The notes: generated by a model from the sequence alone, not told the origin. Positions 50,014 through 59,578 are shown, numbered from the stretch's first letter. The stretch: 64,000 bases of DNA from Alteromonadaceae bacterium BrNp21-10 (GCA_030418115.1 JAUHQD010000015.1:35139-99138), one strand, 5' to 3'. Numbers and translations are program-made.

Positions 50014-51789
50014 TTAGCCCAAACTTATCAAGGGCTGGCCGGTTTGCACCGCTTCGCCTTCTTTAACTTGAATACTGGTCACCTGCCCTGACTTGGCGGC
50101 ACGTACATCGGTTTCCATTTTCATGGCTTCCATTTTTAGCACGATGTCACCTTCGGTCACTTGATCGCCCTTACTTACCAATATTTGTACAATGTTGCCC
50201 GATAACGGCGAATTTAAAGTATCCGAACCACTAACCGAAGCTGATTGCGGAATTTGACCAGCCGCAACGGTAGAGATACTTTCTAAGGCGCCACCGGCAG
50301 CCACTTCCACTTCATATACCTTACCATCCACTCGTACTGAGTAACTGGCTGGTTGATCATTGCCTTGCCCTTTAGGTGCGTTCGCTGCTTGTGCGGCTTC
50401 AGCATCCGGAACCGGCTCAAAAGCGGAGGGATTATCACGATTTTCAATAAATTTAAGGCCAACCTGTGGGAACAACGCATAGGTTAAAACGTCATCCACT
50501 TTATCCGTGGCCAATCGCAAATTATTTTCTTTGGCGATACCATCTAATTCGGTGGTTAAGGCGTCTAATTCGTCATCAATTAAATCTGCAGGGCGACAGG
50601 TAATGGCTTTGCCACCGTCAAGAACCCGCGCTTGTAGTTCTTTATTGACATCGGCTGCGGTTAAACCGTATTCACCTTTAAGTACACCGGCGGTTTCTTT
50701 GGTAATGCTCTTATAACGCTCACCGGTTAAAACGTTTAATACCGCTTGAGTACCCACTATTTGCGAAGTTGGCGTTACCAGTGGAATATAACCTAAGTCT
50801 TTACGTACTTTAGGGATTTCCAGTAACACTTCATCTAAACGGTCTTCTGCCCCTTGCTCTTTAAGCTGGTGTTCCATGTTGGTTAGCATGCCACCAGGTA
50901 CTTGCGCTAATAAGATACGTGCATCAACCCCTTTTAAACCACCTTCAAATTGGGCGTACTTCTTACGTACTTCACGGAAGTAAGTGGCTATTTCAGTCAG
51001 TTCTTCAAGCTTAATGCCGGTATCACGTTCGGTACCTTCAACAATCGCCACCATGGTCTCGGTTGCACTGTGGCCATAAGTCATACTCATTGGCGAAATC
51101 GCGCAATCAAGCATATCGATGCCGGCATCAATGGCTTTTAAATAAGTGGCGGTGCTTAATCCGGTAGTGGCGTGGCATTGCATAGCAATAGGCAACGACA
51201 CCGTTTCTTTTAAGCGGGTAATAAGCTCTTCACATTCGTATGGTTTAAGCAGGCCAGCCATATCCTTAATGCAAATAGAATGGGCGCCCATATCTTCTAA
51301 CTGGGTCGCCATGCTTAACCATGTATCTAAGGAGTGTACAGGGCTTACCGTATAAGAAATCGTACCTTGCGCATGCGCCCCCACTTTAATGGCCGCTGCG
51401 ATGGCTGTTTGTAAATTACGTACATCATTCATGGCATCAAAAATACGGAACACATCCACACCATTGACATGAGCACGCTCAACAAATTTTTCGACCACAT
51501 CGTCGGCATAGTGACGATAACCTAATAAGTTTTGACCACGTAACAACATTTGCTGGCGAGTATTAGGCATAGCTTTTTTAAGGGCGCGAATACGCTCCCA
51601 TGGATCCTCACCCAAATAGCGAATACAAGCATCAAAGGTGGCTCCACCCCAAGATTCAACTGACCAGTAGCCGACTTTATCTAGGGCTGCGGCAATCGGC
51701 AGCATATCTTCAATACGCATACGTGTTGCAAGCAACGACTGATGTGCATCCCTGAGTACAAGTTCAGTAATGGCGAGTGGTTTAGCCAT
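50014..51789 (-). CDS. oadA: Oxaloacetate decarboxylase alpha subunit, biotin-carrying
   Basis: Carboxyltransferase that moves CO2 from oxaloacetate to biotin. 591 residues. The N-terminal TIM barrel has the metal-binding [13 protein letters not shown] (D near 13), the [11 protein letters not shown] loop with its His, and the catalytic Lys in [11 protein letters not shown] conserved carboxylase domain follows, then an acidic/Ala-Pro linker at about 460-500, then a biotinyl domain with EAMKMETDV (biotin Lys). Middle gene of oadG-A-B. It works with OadB at the inner membrane to conserve decarboxylation energy as a sodium gradient, which would fit a marine sodium-based bacterium. A pyruvate carboxylase B subunit has a similar layout, but the OadG/OadB neighbours decide. 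Confidence 0.95.
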   Translation of the reverse strand: MAKPLAITELVLRDAHQSLLATRMRIEDMLPIAAALDKVGYWSVESWGGATFDACIRYLGEDPWERIRALKKAMPNTRQQMLLRGQNLLGYRHYADDVVEKFVERAHVNGVDVFRIFDAMNDVRNLQTAIAAAIKVGAHAQGTISYTVSPVHSLDTWLSMATQLEDMGAHSICIKDMAGLLKPYECEELITRLKETVSLPIAMQCHATTGLSTATYLKAIDAGIDMLDCAISPMSMTYGHSATETMVAIVEGTERDTGIKLEELTEIATYFREVRKKYAQFEGGLKGVDARILLAQVPGGMLTNMEHQLKEQGAEDRLDEVLLEIPKVRKDLGYIPLVTPTSQIVGTQAVLNVLTGERYKSITKETAGVLKGEYGLTAADVNKELQARVLDGGKAITCRPADLIDDELDALTTELDGIAKENNLRLATDKVDDVLTYALFPQVGLKFIENRDNPSAFEPVPDAEAAQAANAPKGQGNDQPASYSVRVDGKVYEVEVAAGGALESISTVAAGQIPQSASVSGSDTLNSPLSGNIVQILVSKGDQVTEGDIVLKMEAMKMETDVRAAKSGQVTSIQVKEGEAVQTGQPLISLG

Positions 51790-51794
51790 GATAG

Positions 51795-52043
51795 TTATCC
51801 TTTTCGATGTTGATGAATAGCGGCGGTAATGGCGGCAACAACGGACGATGACACGCCGTTAGCCTTCACCGGTGAGGGTTTGCCATTAAAGGTGTCTGGA
51901 CGGGCTTCAGGGAATTTGGCACAAATTGCACCAATTAAGTTAACAGCACCAATGAGTATGATTAAAAAGACAAATACCACTGTCATTCCAACTACCATTA
52001 GTAGGGCTGATTCACGTAATAATTCTGAAATTTCGTTGGCCAT
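51795..52043 (-). CDS. oadG: Oxaloacetate decarboxylase gamma subunit
   Basis: Small membrane subunit that stabilises the alpha-beta complex. 82 residues: one strong membrane helix at about 13-36 ([21 protein letters not shown]), then a polar tail ending in a His-containing [13 protein letters not shown], which in the family binds zinc and the alpha subunit. First gene of the operon, five bases before oadA. The family is poorly conserved; position is the main evidence. Confidence 0.9.
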   Translation of the reverse strand: MANEISELLRESALLMVVGMTVVFVFLIILIGAVNLIGAICAKFPEARPDTFNGKPSPVKANGVSSSVVAAITAAIHQHRKG

Positions 52044-52247
52044 TTTACTATTCGTATTTCACTAAAAAACAGACGGGAATAAGTACCATGGCGGCTTATA
52101 AAAAACAACTATATGGGCTGTTTAAAAGCGCATAACAAATAAGAAAATATTCATTTTAGGTGAATTTTTACCCAACGGTACACTTAAATATTAACGAATA
52201 CTAAAGTTTGCAAATGGCGCTAACTAGTCGCTAAATGTAGATAACTC

Positions 52248-52721
52248 TCATTTTGCAGCAAGTAAATCCGCTTCAAGCTGCTGGGAAAATTCTTTAGCCT
52301 TTTTTGCATAAATCTCAAGGGCTATATCTTCTTTGGTTTGCGGTATCCAACACGGTACTTCTACTGGATATCCCGATGCATCATTAGCCACAAAAGAGAT
52401 AATACAACTGCCGGTATCCACCATATTGCTGTCTTTAGGATCTCCGGATTTCACCCCAATATATATATGCATACTACTGCGGCCGGTATACACCACTTTA
52501 GCGTTAAGGATAACCATTTGCCCCACTAAAATAGGGCGGAAGAAACGAATGCCTCCCACTGACACGGTGACACAATAGCGACCACTCCATTGCGCGGCAC
52601 ACGCATAGCCAGCCTGGTCCATCCATTTCATCACGGCACCGCCATGTACCTTGCCACCAAAGTTGACATCGGTTGGCTCAGCCAGAAACTGAAAATTAAG
52701 TTCTCTTTTAGACTGTTCCAC
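52248..52721 (-). CDS. Acyl-CoA thioesterase, hotdog fold (YciA-like)
   Basis: Hydrolyses acyl-CoA to free acid and CoA. 157 residues with the hotdog-fold 4HBT core: FQFLAEPTDVNFGGKVHGGAVMKWMDQAGYACA, split at the catalytic-region helix, then VGGIRFFRPILVGQMVILNAKV and a strand region AKVVYTGRSSMHIYIGV. The GTG start at 52721 has AAGGA six bases upstream. A 15-base palindrome lies 51 bases further upstream and may be its operator. Chain-length specificity cannot be read from the sequence. Confidence 0.88.
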   Translation of the reverse strand: MEQSKRELNFQFLAEPTDVNFGGKVHGGAVMKWMDQAGYACAAQWSGRYCVTVSVGGIRFFRPILVGQMVILNAKVVYTGRSSMHIYIGVKSGDPKDSNMVDTGSCIISFVANDASGYPVEVPCWIPQTKEDIALEIYAKKAKEFSQQLEADLLAAK

Positions 52722-53100
52722 ATTCCATCCTTAACAATTTGCCTATTACGGCGATTCAAGTTGTTGCGTAGCACTAAAATTTAGTGAATTCATAACCTTA
52801 TTGCTACTTTATGCCACTGAGCTTAACAGAGAAATGGAATTTTACTTAGTAGAACAAGATTAAATAAAAACCTACTGCAGCGCCTTAGAAACCGCACTTA
52901 CACTGGAATTCACAAATTCAAGACCACCAAGCAATATTAGCCTAAGATCTATCCTACTAGCCTTATTGCGCCCAACGGGATATAGTTTAGCCGCCTAAAT
53001 GGCATAGCAGAAAGCAGTATTAGTGAATTATTTCTCAGTAGTGGAACAGGACCTCCCTCAATAATTATCGCCCTACAGGATAAATGTTCGAATTCGGAGC
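52722..53100. other. Gene-free divergent spacer (thioesterase / GGDEF relic)
   Basis: No open frame of note and no RNA gene. It contains the palindrome at 52772-52786 and a second copy of TTAGTGAATT at 53020-53029 (first at 52781-52790). Promoters for both divergent neighbours should lie here, but no clear -35/-10 pair stands out. Confidence 0.5.
52772..52786. promoter_or_regulatory. 15-base palindrome upstream of thioesterase
   Basis: CACTAAA, one central A, TTTAGTG: a perfect seven-base dyad 51 bases before the GTG start of the thioesterase. It has the size of a repressor site. Confidence 0.4.
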
Positions 53101-53892
53101 ATGGCGCTTGTAACTCATGTTACTCATGTTACTAAAGAGATGCCTGTGTTAGACACAATGAAAACCCAAATGCGCAAAAAACTGATCATCGATTTGATCA
53201 TTTTGAGTGTAATTTTTATCTCTTGTCTTTGGCTGTTCATTACCATTGATGCATTAGAATTGCTGTTTGAATTTACTCGGCAACATGACACTTGGGAACT
53301 GGATGAGTTTTTCAGCGCAGCCATTGTTCTAGGCGGGTTATTTTCCATTTTCTCCTATCGGCGTTGGCAAGATATTAAAAAACTGTCACTTTATTGCGAG
53401 GAACTATCAATGGTTGACCCCATTACCTTGCTACCTAACCGTAGAGTGATAGATCGACTACTAACAAAGATCCGTAATAACAAAAATCGACAAAACTGTT
53501 TTCCTTTATCACTTATTGTCATCGATATTACTGGTATTAAATTGCTGCAATCGCAACTGGGCAATACCGTCGCTGAACAAGCGATTTCTGAATTATTCTA
53601 TCGTTACAGTTTATTACTTAAAAATGATCAGCTAATTTGCTATCGCAACACCAATCAATGTTTACTCTATTGTCCTGAGCTCAATGAAGATGACGCAGCG
53701 GTTCTTAGTGATAAAGTCTGTCATATGCAGCTAGAAACTCATCAATCCACCCTGAATTTGCTGTCCATTAAGTCGGTGGCGGTTACCCTAACCCAGCCTG
53801 AAGAAATTGATGGCGCATTGGAGAGGCTAGATGATTTAGTTAATGCTCTGCATTTTAACGACAATAAAATCGTTGAACTAAAGCTAATCTAA
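53101..53892 (+). CDS. Degenerate GGDEF-domain membrane protein
   Basis: Membrane protein with two helices (about 28-48 and 68-88) and a C-terminal domain that still follows the GGDEF pattern: EELSMVDPITLLPNRRVIDRLL replaces the usual DxLTGLPNRR entry, and LIVIDITGIKLLQ replaces the metal-binding DxDxFK strand. The signature loop is gone: where GGDEF should be it reads RNTNQCLLY, near residues 183-191. No metal or GTP residues remain, so it cannot be a cyclase; it may bind another partner or be a decaying gene. The N-terminus repeats VTHVTHVT, from a 9-base tandem repeat at 53112-53130. The start is uncertain: GGAG lies only one base before ATG 53101, and ATG 53140 or 53158 are alternatives. 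Confidence 0.75.
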   Translation: MALVTHVTHVTKEMPVLDTMKTQMRKKLIIDLIILSVIFISCLWLFITIDALELLFEFTRQHDTWELDEFFSAAIVLGGLFSIFSYRRWQDIKKLSLYCEELSMVDPITLLPNRRVIDRLLTKIRNNKNRQNCFPLSLIVIDITGIKLLQSQLGNTVAEQAISELFYRYSLLLKNDQLICYRNTNQCLLYCPELNEDDAAVLSDKVCHMQLETHQSTLNLLSIKSVAVTLTQPEEIDGALERLDDLVNALHFNDNKIVELKLI

Positions 53893-53924
53893 CCCTCGTT
53901 GAACGTCCCCAAACGACGCGTCGA

Positions 53925-55400
53925 CTACTCCAACGATTCGCCATTTGCAGTTTGTTTTAACAGCGCATAATAAAGCTGAATGGCTTGCAAATAGTCTTTT
54001 ACTGGGATTTGTTCATTCACACCGTGAAAGCGCTTTAAACTGTCGCTATTAAGCCTAACCATCATAAAACGATAAACATTGTCGCTGAGTGGGTAAAAGT
54101 GCTTGGAATCGGTGCCACCTAATACTAAATAAGGCGCAACCAATATGGAATCATCCAAGCGGCGAATACTTTGCTCAATTAAACGATAACCAAAACTATC
54201 TGTAGGTGCTGCTGTTGATGCCTCATTAGCCATAAAACTGCTTATTTTAACCCGTGGATCATCGACGACTTTTTCAATATGGGCTTGAATACTGGCAATA
54301 TTATCATTGGGGAATATTCTAAAATTCACCACCGCTTCGGCTTCTGTTGGCAAAATATTCGATTTAGAACTGCCCTTGAGCATAGTCGGCGCAATGGTCG
54401 TGCGAATGCCGGCGGCACTGCTAGCACCGGATAACAACACCTGCTTAACCACCGGTTCCAACAACCATAAATTGGCCATGGGTAACCGCGTGCCTAAGTC
54501 AGCATAAGCGCCAACAGTGGCAAAGGTTTGCTGTGTGAATCGCAAATCACTGTCAAAACTACTGGCTTCTAAATTGACAATGGCTTGGCTCAATATGCCT
54601 ACCGCCGTGTGCTCTGGTGGTTGAGAAGAATGCCCGCCTTCGGAACTCACCGTTAAACGAAAATTAACAAAGCCTTTTTCGGCCACGCCAATCAGCGCTA
54701 CCGGTTGTTCGACACCTGCCATCAATCCTTCGGCAATAATTCCACCTTCATCAAGAACAAATTCCAACTCAACATTTTGCTGCTGTAATAACGCCGCTAT
54801 TTTTTGCGCACCGGCGGTACCGCCAATTTCTTCATCATGGCCAAAAGCGAAATAAATACCCCGTTTAGGTGCTAAGCCTTCGGCTAACAGTAACTCTAAA
54901 GATTCCAATAACGCCATGACAGTAACTTTATCGTCGATGGCACCACGACCCCATATGGTGTTATCGACTACGGCTCCACTGAAAGGAGCTTGTTGCCATT
55001 TATCGGCAGTGGCTTCATCCACAGGCACTACGTCCATATGCCCCATAAATAACGCGGGTTTTAAACTGGCGTCACTGCCTGGTAGAAAATACAGCAAACT
55101 GTAATCACTGACTTTGGTTAACTGGGTACGCTCATGGACTAATGGGAACGACTGTTGTAAATGCTGATGAAAAGCTAAAAATGCTTCCGCATCCAACAGG
55201 CTAGGATCATCATAGGAAATAGTGCGGATTTGAATGGCTTTTGACATATGCGCCACTGCTTTATCACTATCGACGTCCACTGCCGCTAAGGGGCTCTTTA
55301 CTTGATATTGCACGTCGCTAAAATAATTAAACCCGCGGAACAACACCACTGCGATGAGAATAATTAAAACACTTGTAATAACAGCAAATAATTTTTTCAT
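53925..55400 (-). CDS. M20-family metallopeptidase, membrane anchored (carboxypeptidase S-like)
   Basis: Predicted zinc-dependent exopeptidase with the M20 bi-domain fold. An N-terminal anchor at about residues 4-23 places it in the periplasm or on the outer side of the inner membrane. Zinc ligands: His and Asp in FMGHMDVVP, the bridging Asp in WGRGAIDDK, Glu-Glu in FGHDEEIGG, and the C-terminal His in DSKHFYPLS. A dimerisation domain with FRLTVSSEGGHSSQPPEHTA lies between. I start at ATG 55400 (MKKLFAVI) rather than the upstream GTG. About 491 residues. It resembles yeast carboxypeptidase S and mammalian PM20D1 in the long form. It stands alone. Confidence 0.9.
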   Translation of the reverse strand: MKKLFAVITSVLIILIAVVLFRGFNYFSDVQYQVKSPLAAVDVDSDKAVAHMSKAIQIRTISYDDPSLLDAEAFLAFHQHLQQSFPLVHERTQLTKVSDYSLLYFLPGSDASLKPALFMGHMDVVPVDEATADKWQQAPFSGAVVDNTIWGRGAIDDKVTVMALLESLELLLAEGLAPKRGIYFAFGHDEEIGGTAGAQKIAALLQQQNVELEFVLDEGGIIAEGLMAGVEQPVALIGVAEKGFVNFRLTVSSEGGHSSQPPEHTAVGILSQAIVNLEASSFDSDLRFTQQTFATVGAYADLGTRLPMANLWLLEPVVKQVLLSGASSAAGIRTTIAPTMLKGSSKSNILPTEAEAVVNFRIFPNDNIASIQAHIEKVVDDPRVKISSFMANEASTAAPTDSFGYRLIEQSIRRLDDSILVAPYLVLGGTDSKHFYPLSDNVYRFMMVRLNSDSLKRFHGVNEQIPVKDYLQAIQLYYALLKQTANGESLE

Positions 55401-55555
55401 TTTAGTCACTTTTTATAAAGTTAGAGTGTCGCACTATGGCTCAATAATCGTTACTATAACGCGACTTTTAGGTCTGATGGGTAATCCGCAGGCGTATCGC
55501 CGACGATTACGTTAACTTACCATTCAATAAACACGAAGAATATATTGTAGCTATT

Positions 55556-56161
55556 ATGAGTGATCTTAATTATTTATTGGAAAACAACCTACGGTGGTCT
55601 GAAAGGACCAAGCAAGCCGATCCTGAATTCTTTAAACGTCTGGCCGCACAGCAGAAACCTGAAATTCTGTGGATTGGCTGCTCTGATAGTCGCGTTCCTG
55701 CTAATCAGATTATTGACCTTTTACCCGGTGACGTATTTGTACATCGCAATGTAGCTAACCTAGTGGTACATACTGACTTTAACTGCTTGTCGGTGATGCA
55801 GTTTGCCATTGAAGTACTTAAAGTGAAGCACGTGATTGTCTGTGGTCATTACGGTTGTGGTGGGGTAGATGCGGCGATCGCTGGGGCTGAACTCGGCTTA
55901 ATTGATAACTGGCTGGAAAACATTCGTAACGTCGCTAGCAAATATGCTGACCAACTTGTTGGCTTGGATGACCATGCTAAATCCGCCAAAATGTGCGAAC
56001 TGAACGTAATAGAGCAAGCACAAAATGTGCGCCGTACTGGTATTTATAAAGATGCGATTAAACGCGGTCAAGACGTCACTATTCATAGTTGGATTTACAG
56101 CCTGAAAAATGGCCGTATTACCGATTTAGGTAACCCTGACTCCCCTTACAATAAGCGTTAA
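55556..56161 (+). CDS. can: Beta-class carbonic anhydrase
   Basis: Interconverts CO2 and bicarbonate in the cytoplasm. 201 residues. Zinc ligands C42 and D44 (GCSDSR) with R46, and H98 and C101 (CGHYGCGG) lie at exactly the E. coli Can positions. NNLRWSERTKQADPEFF and the interface FVHRNVAN are family hallmarks. It converges with the FAH-family gene and shares a perfect hairpin terminator with it. Bicarbonate supply would serve carboxylases such as the oxaloacetate/pyruvate system, but that link is an inference. Confidence 0.96.
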   Translation: MSDLNYLLENNLRWSERTKQADPEFFKRLAAQQKPEILWIGCSDSRVPANQIIDLLPGDVFVHRNVANLVVHTDFNCLSVMQFAIEVLKVKHVIVCGHYGCGGVDAAIAGAELGLIDNWLENIRNVASKYADQLVGLDDHAKSAKMCELNVIEQAQNVRRTGIYKDAIKRGQDVTIHSWIYSLKNGRITDLGNPDSPYNKR

Positions 56162-56170
56162 TTGCTTATA

Positions 56171-56199
56171 ATTATGGGCGATAAACTATCGCCCATAAT
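56171..56199. terminator. Perfect hairpin between can and the XylX-like gene
   Basis: ATTATGGGCGATA, loop AAC, TATCGCCCATAAT: a 13-bp perfect stem. It starts ten bases after the can stop and ends exactly at the stop codon of the convergent gene. The following sequence is only modestly T-rich, so it may act as a bidirectional terminator or an RNA stabiliser. Confidence 0.75.
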
Positions 56200-57393
56200 T
56201 TACAATTTTCCTCGTTTCGCTAGGTTTTGCATTAAAGCACTAATACCAAAATCCCAAGGTGCAATAGCGTCACTGTAATTCACCGTATTCTGCAAGCAAC
56301 CTAATTGCGCCGACTTCACCCGTACCACATCACCAATATGATGAGTAAAACCACTACCCTGCTCGGCTCTATCCTGAGTGGGAGCGAATAAGGTACCGGT
56401 AAACAGCGCTAAACCATCTGGATATTGGTGGCTGGGATTAATGGTTTGTTTGACCAAATCGGTGACATCGCGGCTAATTTGCCCCATATCGCTATGGTTA
56501 CGTAAGCGAAATCCATCGGGCCCGTCAATTTCTAAATCAACCCGCATAGAGCGAATATCGTCCAAATTAAACGAATCATTAAACAAGCGAACAAAAGGCC
56601 CAATACTGCAAGACGCGTTATTATCTTTGGCCTTGCCTAACAACAATGCACTGCGCCCTTCAATATCACGCAAGTTGACATCATTACCTAAACTAGCACC
56701 TTGAATCCGCCCTTGATTATCGACAATCAACACCACTTCTGGCTCGGGATTGTTCCAGCTTGAAATGCGATTTATACCTACCTCTGCCCCTAAACCAACC
56801 GAGGATAATGCCTGAGATTTGGTAAACACTTCCGCATAAGGGCCAATACCCACTTCCAAATACTGCGACCACATGCCTTCAGCCACTAATGCCTGCTTCA
56901 GGCGTTCCGCGTCCTCTGAGCCGGGCACAATCTGCGAGAGATCGATATCTAAACTGGCATTGAGTTTTTCCCTTACAGCCTGGGCTTTGCTGGCGTCGCC
57001 ACCGGCCTTTTCTTCAATAACCCGCTCCAACATGCTACAAACAAAGGTAACACCACAAGCTTTAACTGCCTGTAAATCAATGGGGGCAATAAAATAAGGG
57101 ATAGCTGGATCACGTTCACTACTGTTGGTGTTAACTAATATCGATTCCAAATCACCTAAATCAGGCAGGTTTTGTACATCGCCTACCCCCCCGAGATTTG
57201 AATCATTTATTAATTGCGCCATGGTTGGGGCAACATCACTCAAGTCATACACATGATGATTTTTAATTAATACCGGTGACGGACCAGCGTTGCCGCTATT
57301 ATCCTGATGCCACACTCTGGCGAGCAACAATGCTTGTGCATGATCTTGTGGTAAGTATTGAGTGGTCAATGACGTTGGCTGAGCTTGTGGCAT
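56200..57393 (-). CDS. FAH-superfamily dehydratase, likely 2-keto-3-deoxy-pentonate dehydratase (XylX-like)
   Basis: Fumarylacetoacetate-hydrolase-fold enzyme of about 397 residues. An N-terminal domain (about 20-110) is followed by the FAH catalytic core. The core has the metal-ligand stretch NNPEPEVVLIVDNQGRI and SLGNDVNLRDIEGRSALLLG, then FTGTLFAPTQDR. That length and the NPEPE and NDVNLRDIEG pattern match the XylX/2-keto-3-deoxyxylonate dehydratase group of the Weimberg pentose pathway more than true fumarylacetoacetase. The co-directional SMP-30 lactonase gene just upstream supports a role in oxidative pentose degradation. Family fold is secure; the specific substrate is inference. Confidence 0.8.
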   Translation of the reverse strand: MPQAQPTSLTTQYLPQDHAQALLLARVWHQDNSGNAGPSPVLIKNHHVYDLSDVAPTMAQLINDSNLGGVGDVQNLPDLGDLESILVNTNSSERDPAIPYFIAPIDLQAVKACGVTFVCSMLERVIEEKAGGDASKAQAVREKLNASLDIDLSQIVPGSEDAERLKQALVAEGMWSQYLEVGIGPYAEVFTKSQALSSVGLGAEVGINRISSWNNPEPEVVLIVDNQGRIQGASLGNDVNLRDIEGRSALLLGKAKDNNASCSIGPFVRLFNDSFNLDDIRSMRVDLEIDGPDGFRLRNHSDMGQISRDVTDLVKQTINPSHQYPDGLALFTGTLFAPTQDRAEQGSGFTHHIGDVVRVKSAQLGCLQNTVNYSDAIAPWDFGISALMQNLAKRGKL

Positions 57394-57632
57394 GAAGGTG
57401 ATTCCGTTTACAGCCTGTAATGGTCATCCCCCTTGGTTAAATGATAACAAGGTAGGGCACAGGCTAATTTACTTAATGATGTTTACGATAGTCGCAAATT
57501 TCACTTCATCAACCTGTTACTTTTTTTGAATTTCAAATAGTTAATTTCTTTAGTTACGCCTATTTCGTATAGAGCAATACAGTTCCAATAAGAAAAATAC
57601 CTATTGTTAAAGGAAAATCAACGGCACCAAAG

Positions 57633-58523
57633 CTAACCGGCGAACTTAGCAACAGCGATCCCTTTAACATTCACATCGGCAATAAATATCCCACCCGCAT
57701 TAGGCTGTGCTACAAGTTGTTTAGCGGACAAACCAATACGAGCAGTAGTAAACACTATTTTATCTAAGCCCTCTCCGACAAAGGTACAACTGGTGATATT
57801 GGTTACCGGCATGGGAATCGAGGCCAATAATTTGCCAGTACTGCTATAAACGCTTACTTGTGCACCAGAAAAGTGACAAACCCATAAACGATTGTCGGCA
57901 TCGACCGTCATGCCATCAGGGTAACCCAATTGCGCATCCACCTTAACGAATACGTGCTTATCGCTTAACTCACCATTAGCCCCATGACAAAAACGGTAAA
58001 TCACCCCTTTTAAGGTATCAGCGTGATACAGGTATTTTCCATCCGCTGAAAACGCAGGACCGTTAGTAACGCTATAGCCTTGGTCTTTTACCGCAAAGGT
58101 TAAATCAGGGGTAAGCCGATATAACACACCAGACTGACGCCCTTCGGCGCAATCCATGGTGCCTGCCCAAATATTGCCTTGTGGATCGGTTTTGGCATCA
58201 TTATAGCGATTACCAGCATCATCACTTTCGGGGCTATCAATAGGCGTTATCTTGCCTGAAGGCAATTCTAATAACCCAAAACCCCAGCGAAAAGACGCAA
58301 TAAAGCCCCCCTGCTGACGTTGAATAATGCTGCTGATTTCGGAGTCAAATTGCCACTGTTGATGACTTGTACCATCAAGCTGCACTTTATGTAACCGCTT
58401 GCCGATAATATCAACCCAATAAACCGCATTTTCCTCGGCCACCCATAACGGCCCCTCACCTAGCTGACACTGGCTATCGTGTAGTAATCGTAAATTATTT
58501 AATGGCGAGGTGAGTTGGTTCAT
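57633..58523 (-). CDS. SMP-30/gluconolactonase-family lactonase
   Basis: Six-bladed propeller lactonase of 296 residues, predicted to open a sugar acid lactone. Metal-binding residues: Glu in CQLGEGPLWV (near 18), Asn in SVTNGPAFSADG, and Asp in YPDGMTVDADN; the DPQGNIWAGTMDC strand is typical. It lies upstream of the XylX-like gene on the same strand, 239 bases apart, so xylonolactone or arabinonolactone is a likely substrate. Eukaryotic-like regucalcin homologues share the fold. The upstream 13-bp inverted repeat may control both genes. Confidence 0.85.
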   Translation of the reverse strand: MNQLTSPLNNLRLLHDSQCQLGEGPLWVAEENAVYWVDIIGKRLHKVQLDGTSHQQWQFDSEISSIIQRQQGGFIASFRWGFGLLELPSGKITPIDSPESDDAGNRYNDAKTDPQGNIWAGTMDCAEGRQSGVLYRLTPDLTFAVKDQGYSVTNGPAFSADGKYLYHADTLKGVIYRFCHGANGELSDKHVFVKVDAQLGYPDGMTVDADNRLWVCHFSGAQVSVYSSTGKLLASIPMPVTNITSCTFVGEGLDKIVFTTARIGLSAKQLVAQPNAGGIFIADVNVKGIAVAKFAG

Positions 58524-58570
58524 TCAAGTGAATTCAATTCTAAACTGAAAACATTGTACCTGCTTGATAT

Positions 58571-58605
58571 ACCAATATCACCTCCCCTAAATAGGTGTTA
58601 TTGGT
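58571..58605. promoter_or_regulatory. Inverted repeat upstream of the lactonase gene
   Basis: ACCAATATCACCT, nine-base spacer, AGGTGTTATTGGT: 12 of 13 pairs match. It lies 47 bases before the lactonase start codon and has the shape of an operator for a sugar-responsive regulator. No regulator gene is adjacent. Confidence 0.5.
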
Positions 58606-58805
58606 AACTAGCAACATTAAACTGGCGGTTGTTACCACGTTGAATGATAAGTTCAGGTACGCCAATCGAGGATACCCGAGGCTTTCCGAGCATTAATCAA
58701 AAAGGTTAATAAATTACTCTCGGTAATGCTGCGGGTAAACTCTGATAAGACATTAGCATGGGGTCTTGTTTATTTTTAAGGAAAGTCTGAATACCATTGG
58801 CCATT

Positions 58806-59462
58806 TTAGGTGGCGACTAAATCAGGCTCTGTCAGTTGTCTTTCTTTATAAACCAATCTTTCAACAAACAGTAAGTTTATAATCAAACCTAGCCAAATTA
58901 AGCCGCCAATAATCCAATCTGTCATAACGCTCTGACCAAACACCGCGAATGCCGGTAAAATAATAATACGCTGAGTTGCGGGGCTTAGTGCCGCGGCTGT
59001 GGCACGCATCATCCAGATCCTATGCGCTGTGACATCTCCTCTACGAATAGCAATAACAGCTAAAGCCATAGAAATAATTAGCACAGCGCACATAGCAACA
59101 ATACCAGTGTATTTGGCAACACCTCCATATTGTGGATACAGGTGATTCATCCATAATCCACTTAACCCGAAAGCCAAAATACAAACAACTAACCCGCGGC
59201 CAATATAACGGTGTGCAACCGGAAACCTTGCACGAAATAACTTAAAAAATTGCAGTGGCATTAGCAGATTAAATAAACATCCTGTGAGGATATGAATGAC
59301 TATCGGGATTGGCATACTAAAGTAATGTGCGGTTGCCATTTCATTTTGCATCCCTGCTTCCCCTTGACCCAGCAAAGACATTTGCATTACCCCAAACAAA
59401 ACAGATACAGAGCCCAGAAGCAACAACAATAGAGGATTAACCCAAGGCTGATTAAATCGCAT
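58806..59462 (-). CDS. DUF2306 membrane protein
   Basis: Polytopic inner-membrane protein of 218 residues with about seven helices. It matches the DUF2306 pattern: HILTGCLFNLLMPLQFFKLFR, the RYIGRGLVVCILAFGLSGLWM stretch, a conserved HRIWMMRATAAALSPATQRI motif with buried His and Arg, and a C-terminal WLGLIINLLFVERLVY. The conserved His residues suggest a heme or quinone ligand, but no function is established. Divergent from the membrane AraC regulator, 95 bases to its 5' side. Confidence 0.82.
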   Translation of the reverse strand: MRFNQPWVNPLLLLLLGSVSVLFGVMQMSLLGQGEAGMQNEMATAHYFSMPIPIVIHILTGCLFNLLMPLQFFKLFRARFPVAHRYIGRGLVVCILAFGLSGLWMNHLYPQYGGVAKYTGIVAMCAVLIISMALAVIAIRRGDVTAHRIWMMRATAAALSPATQRIIILPAFAVFGQSVMTDWIIGGLIWLGLIINLLFVERLVYKERQLTEPDLVAT

Positions 59463-59578
59463 GTAATTTTCCTTTCACCAAAAACAAATCGCCCTTAGTA
59501 TTCACCAGTAACAGCTGTAAATCGTCCGCGCCTGCTCGCTCGGACACTCTTTTTCAATTGGAACCTTATAATCAAACC

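Noticed and set aside
53112..53130. 9-base tandem repeat (GTTACTCAT)
   Set aside because: Only about two copies, within the start of a coding region; it merely makes a VTHVTHVT stretch.
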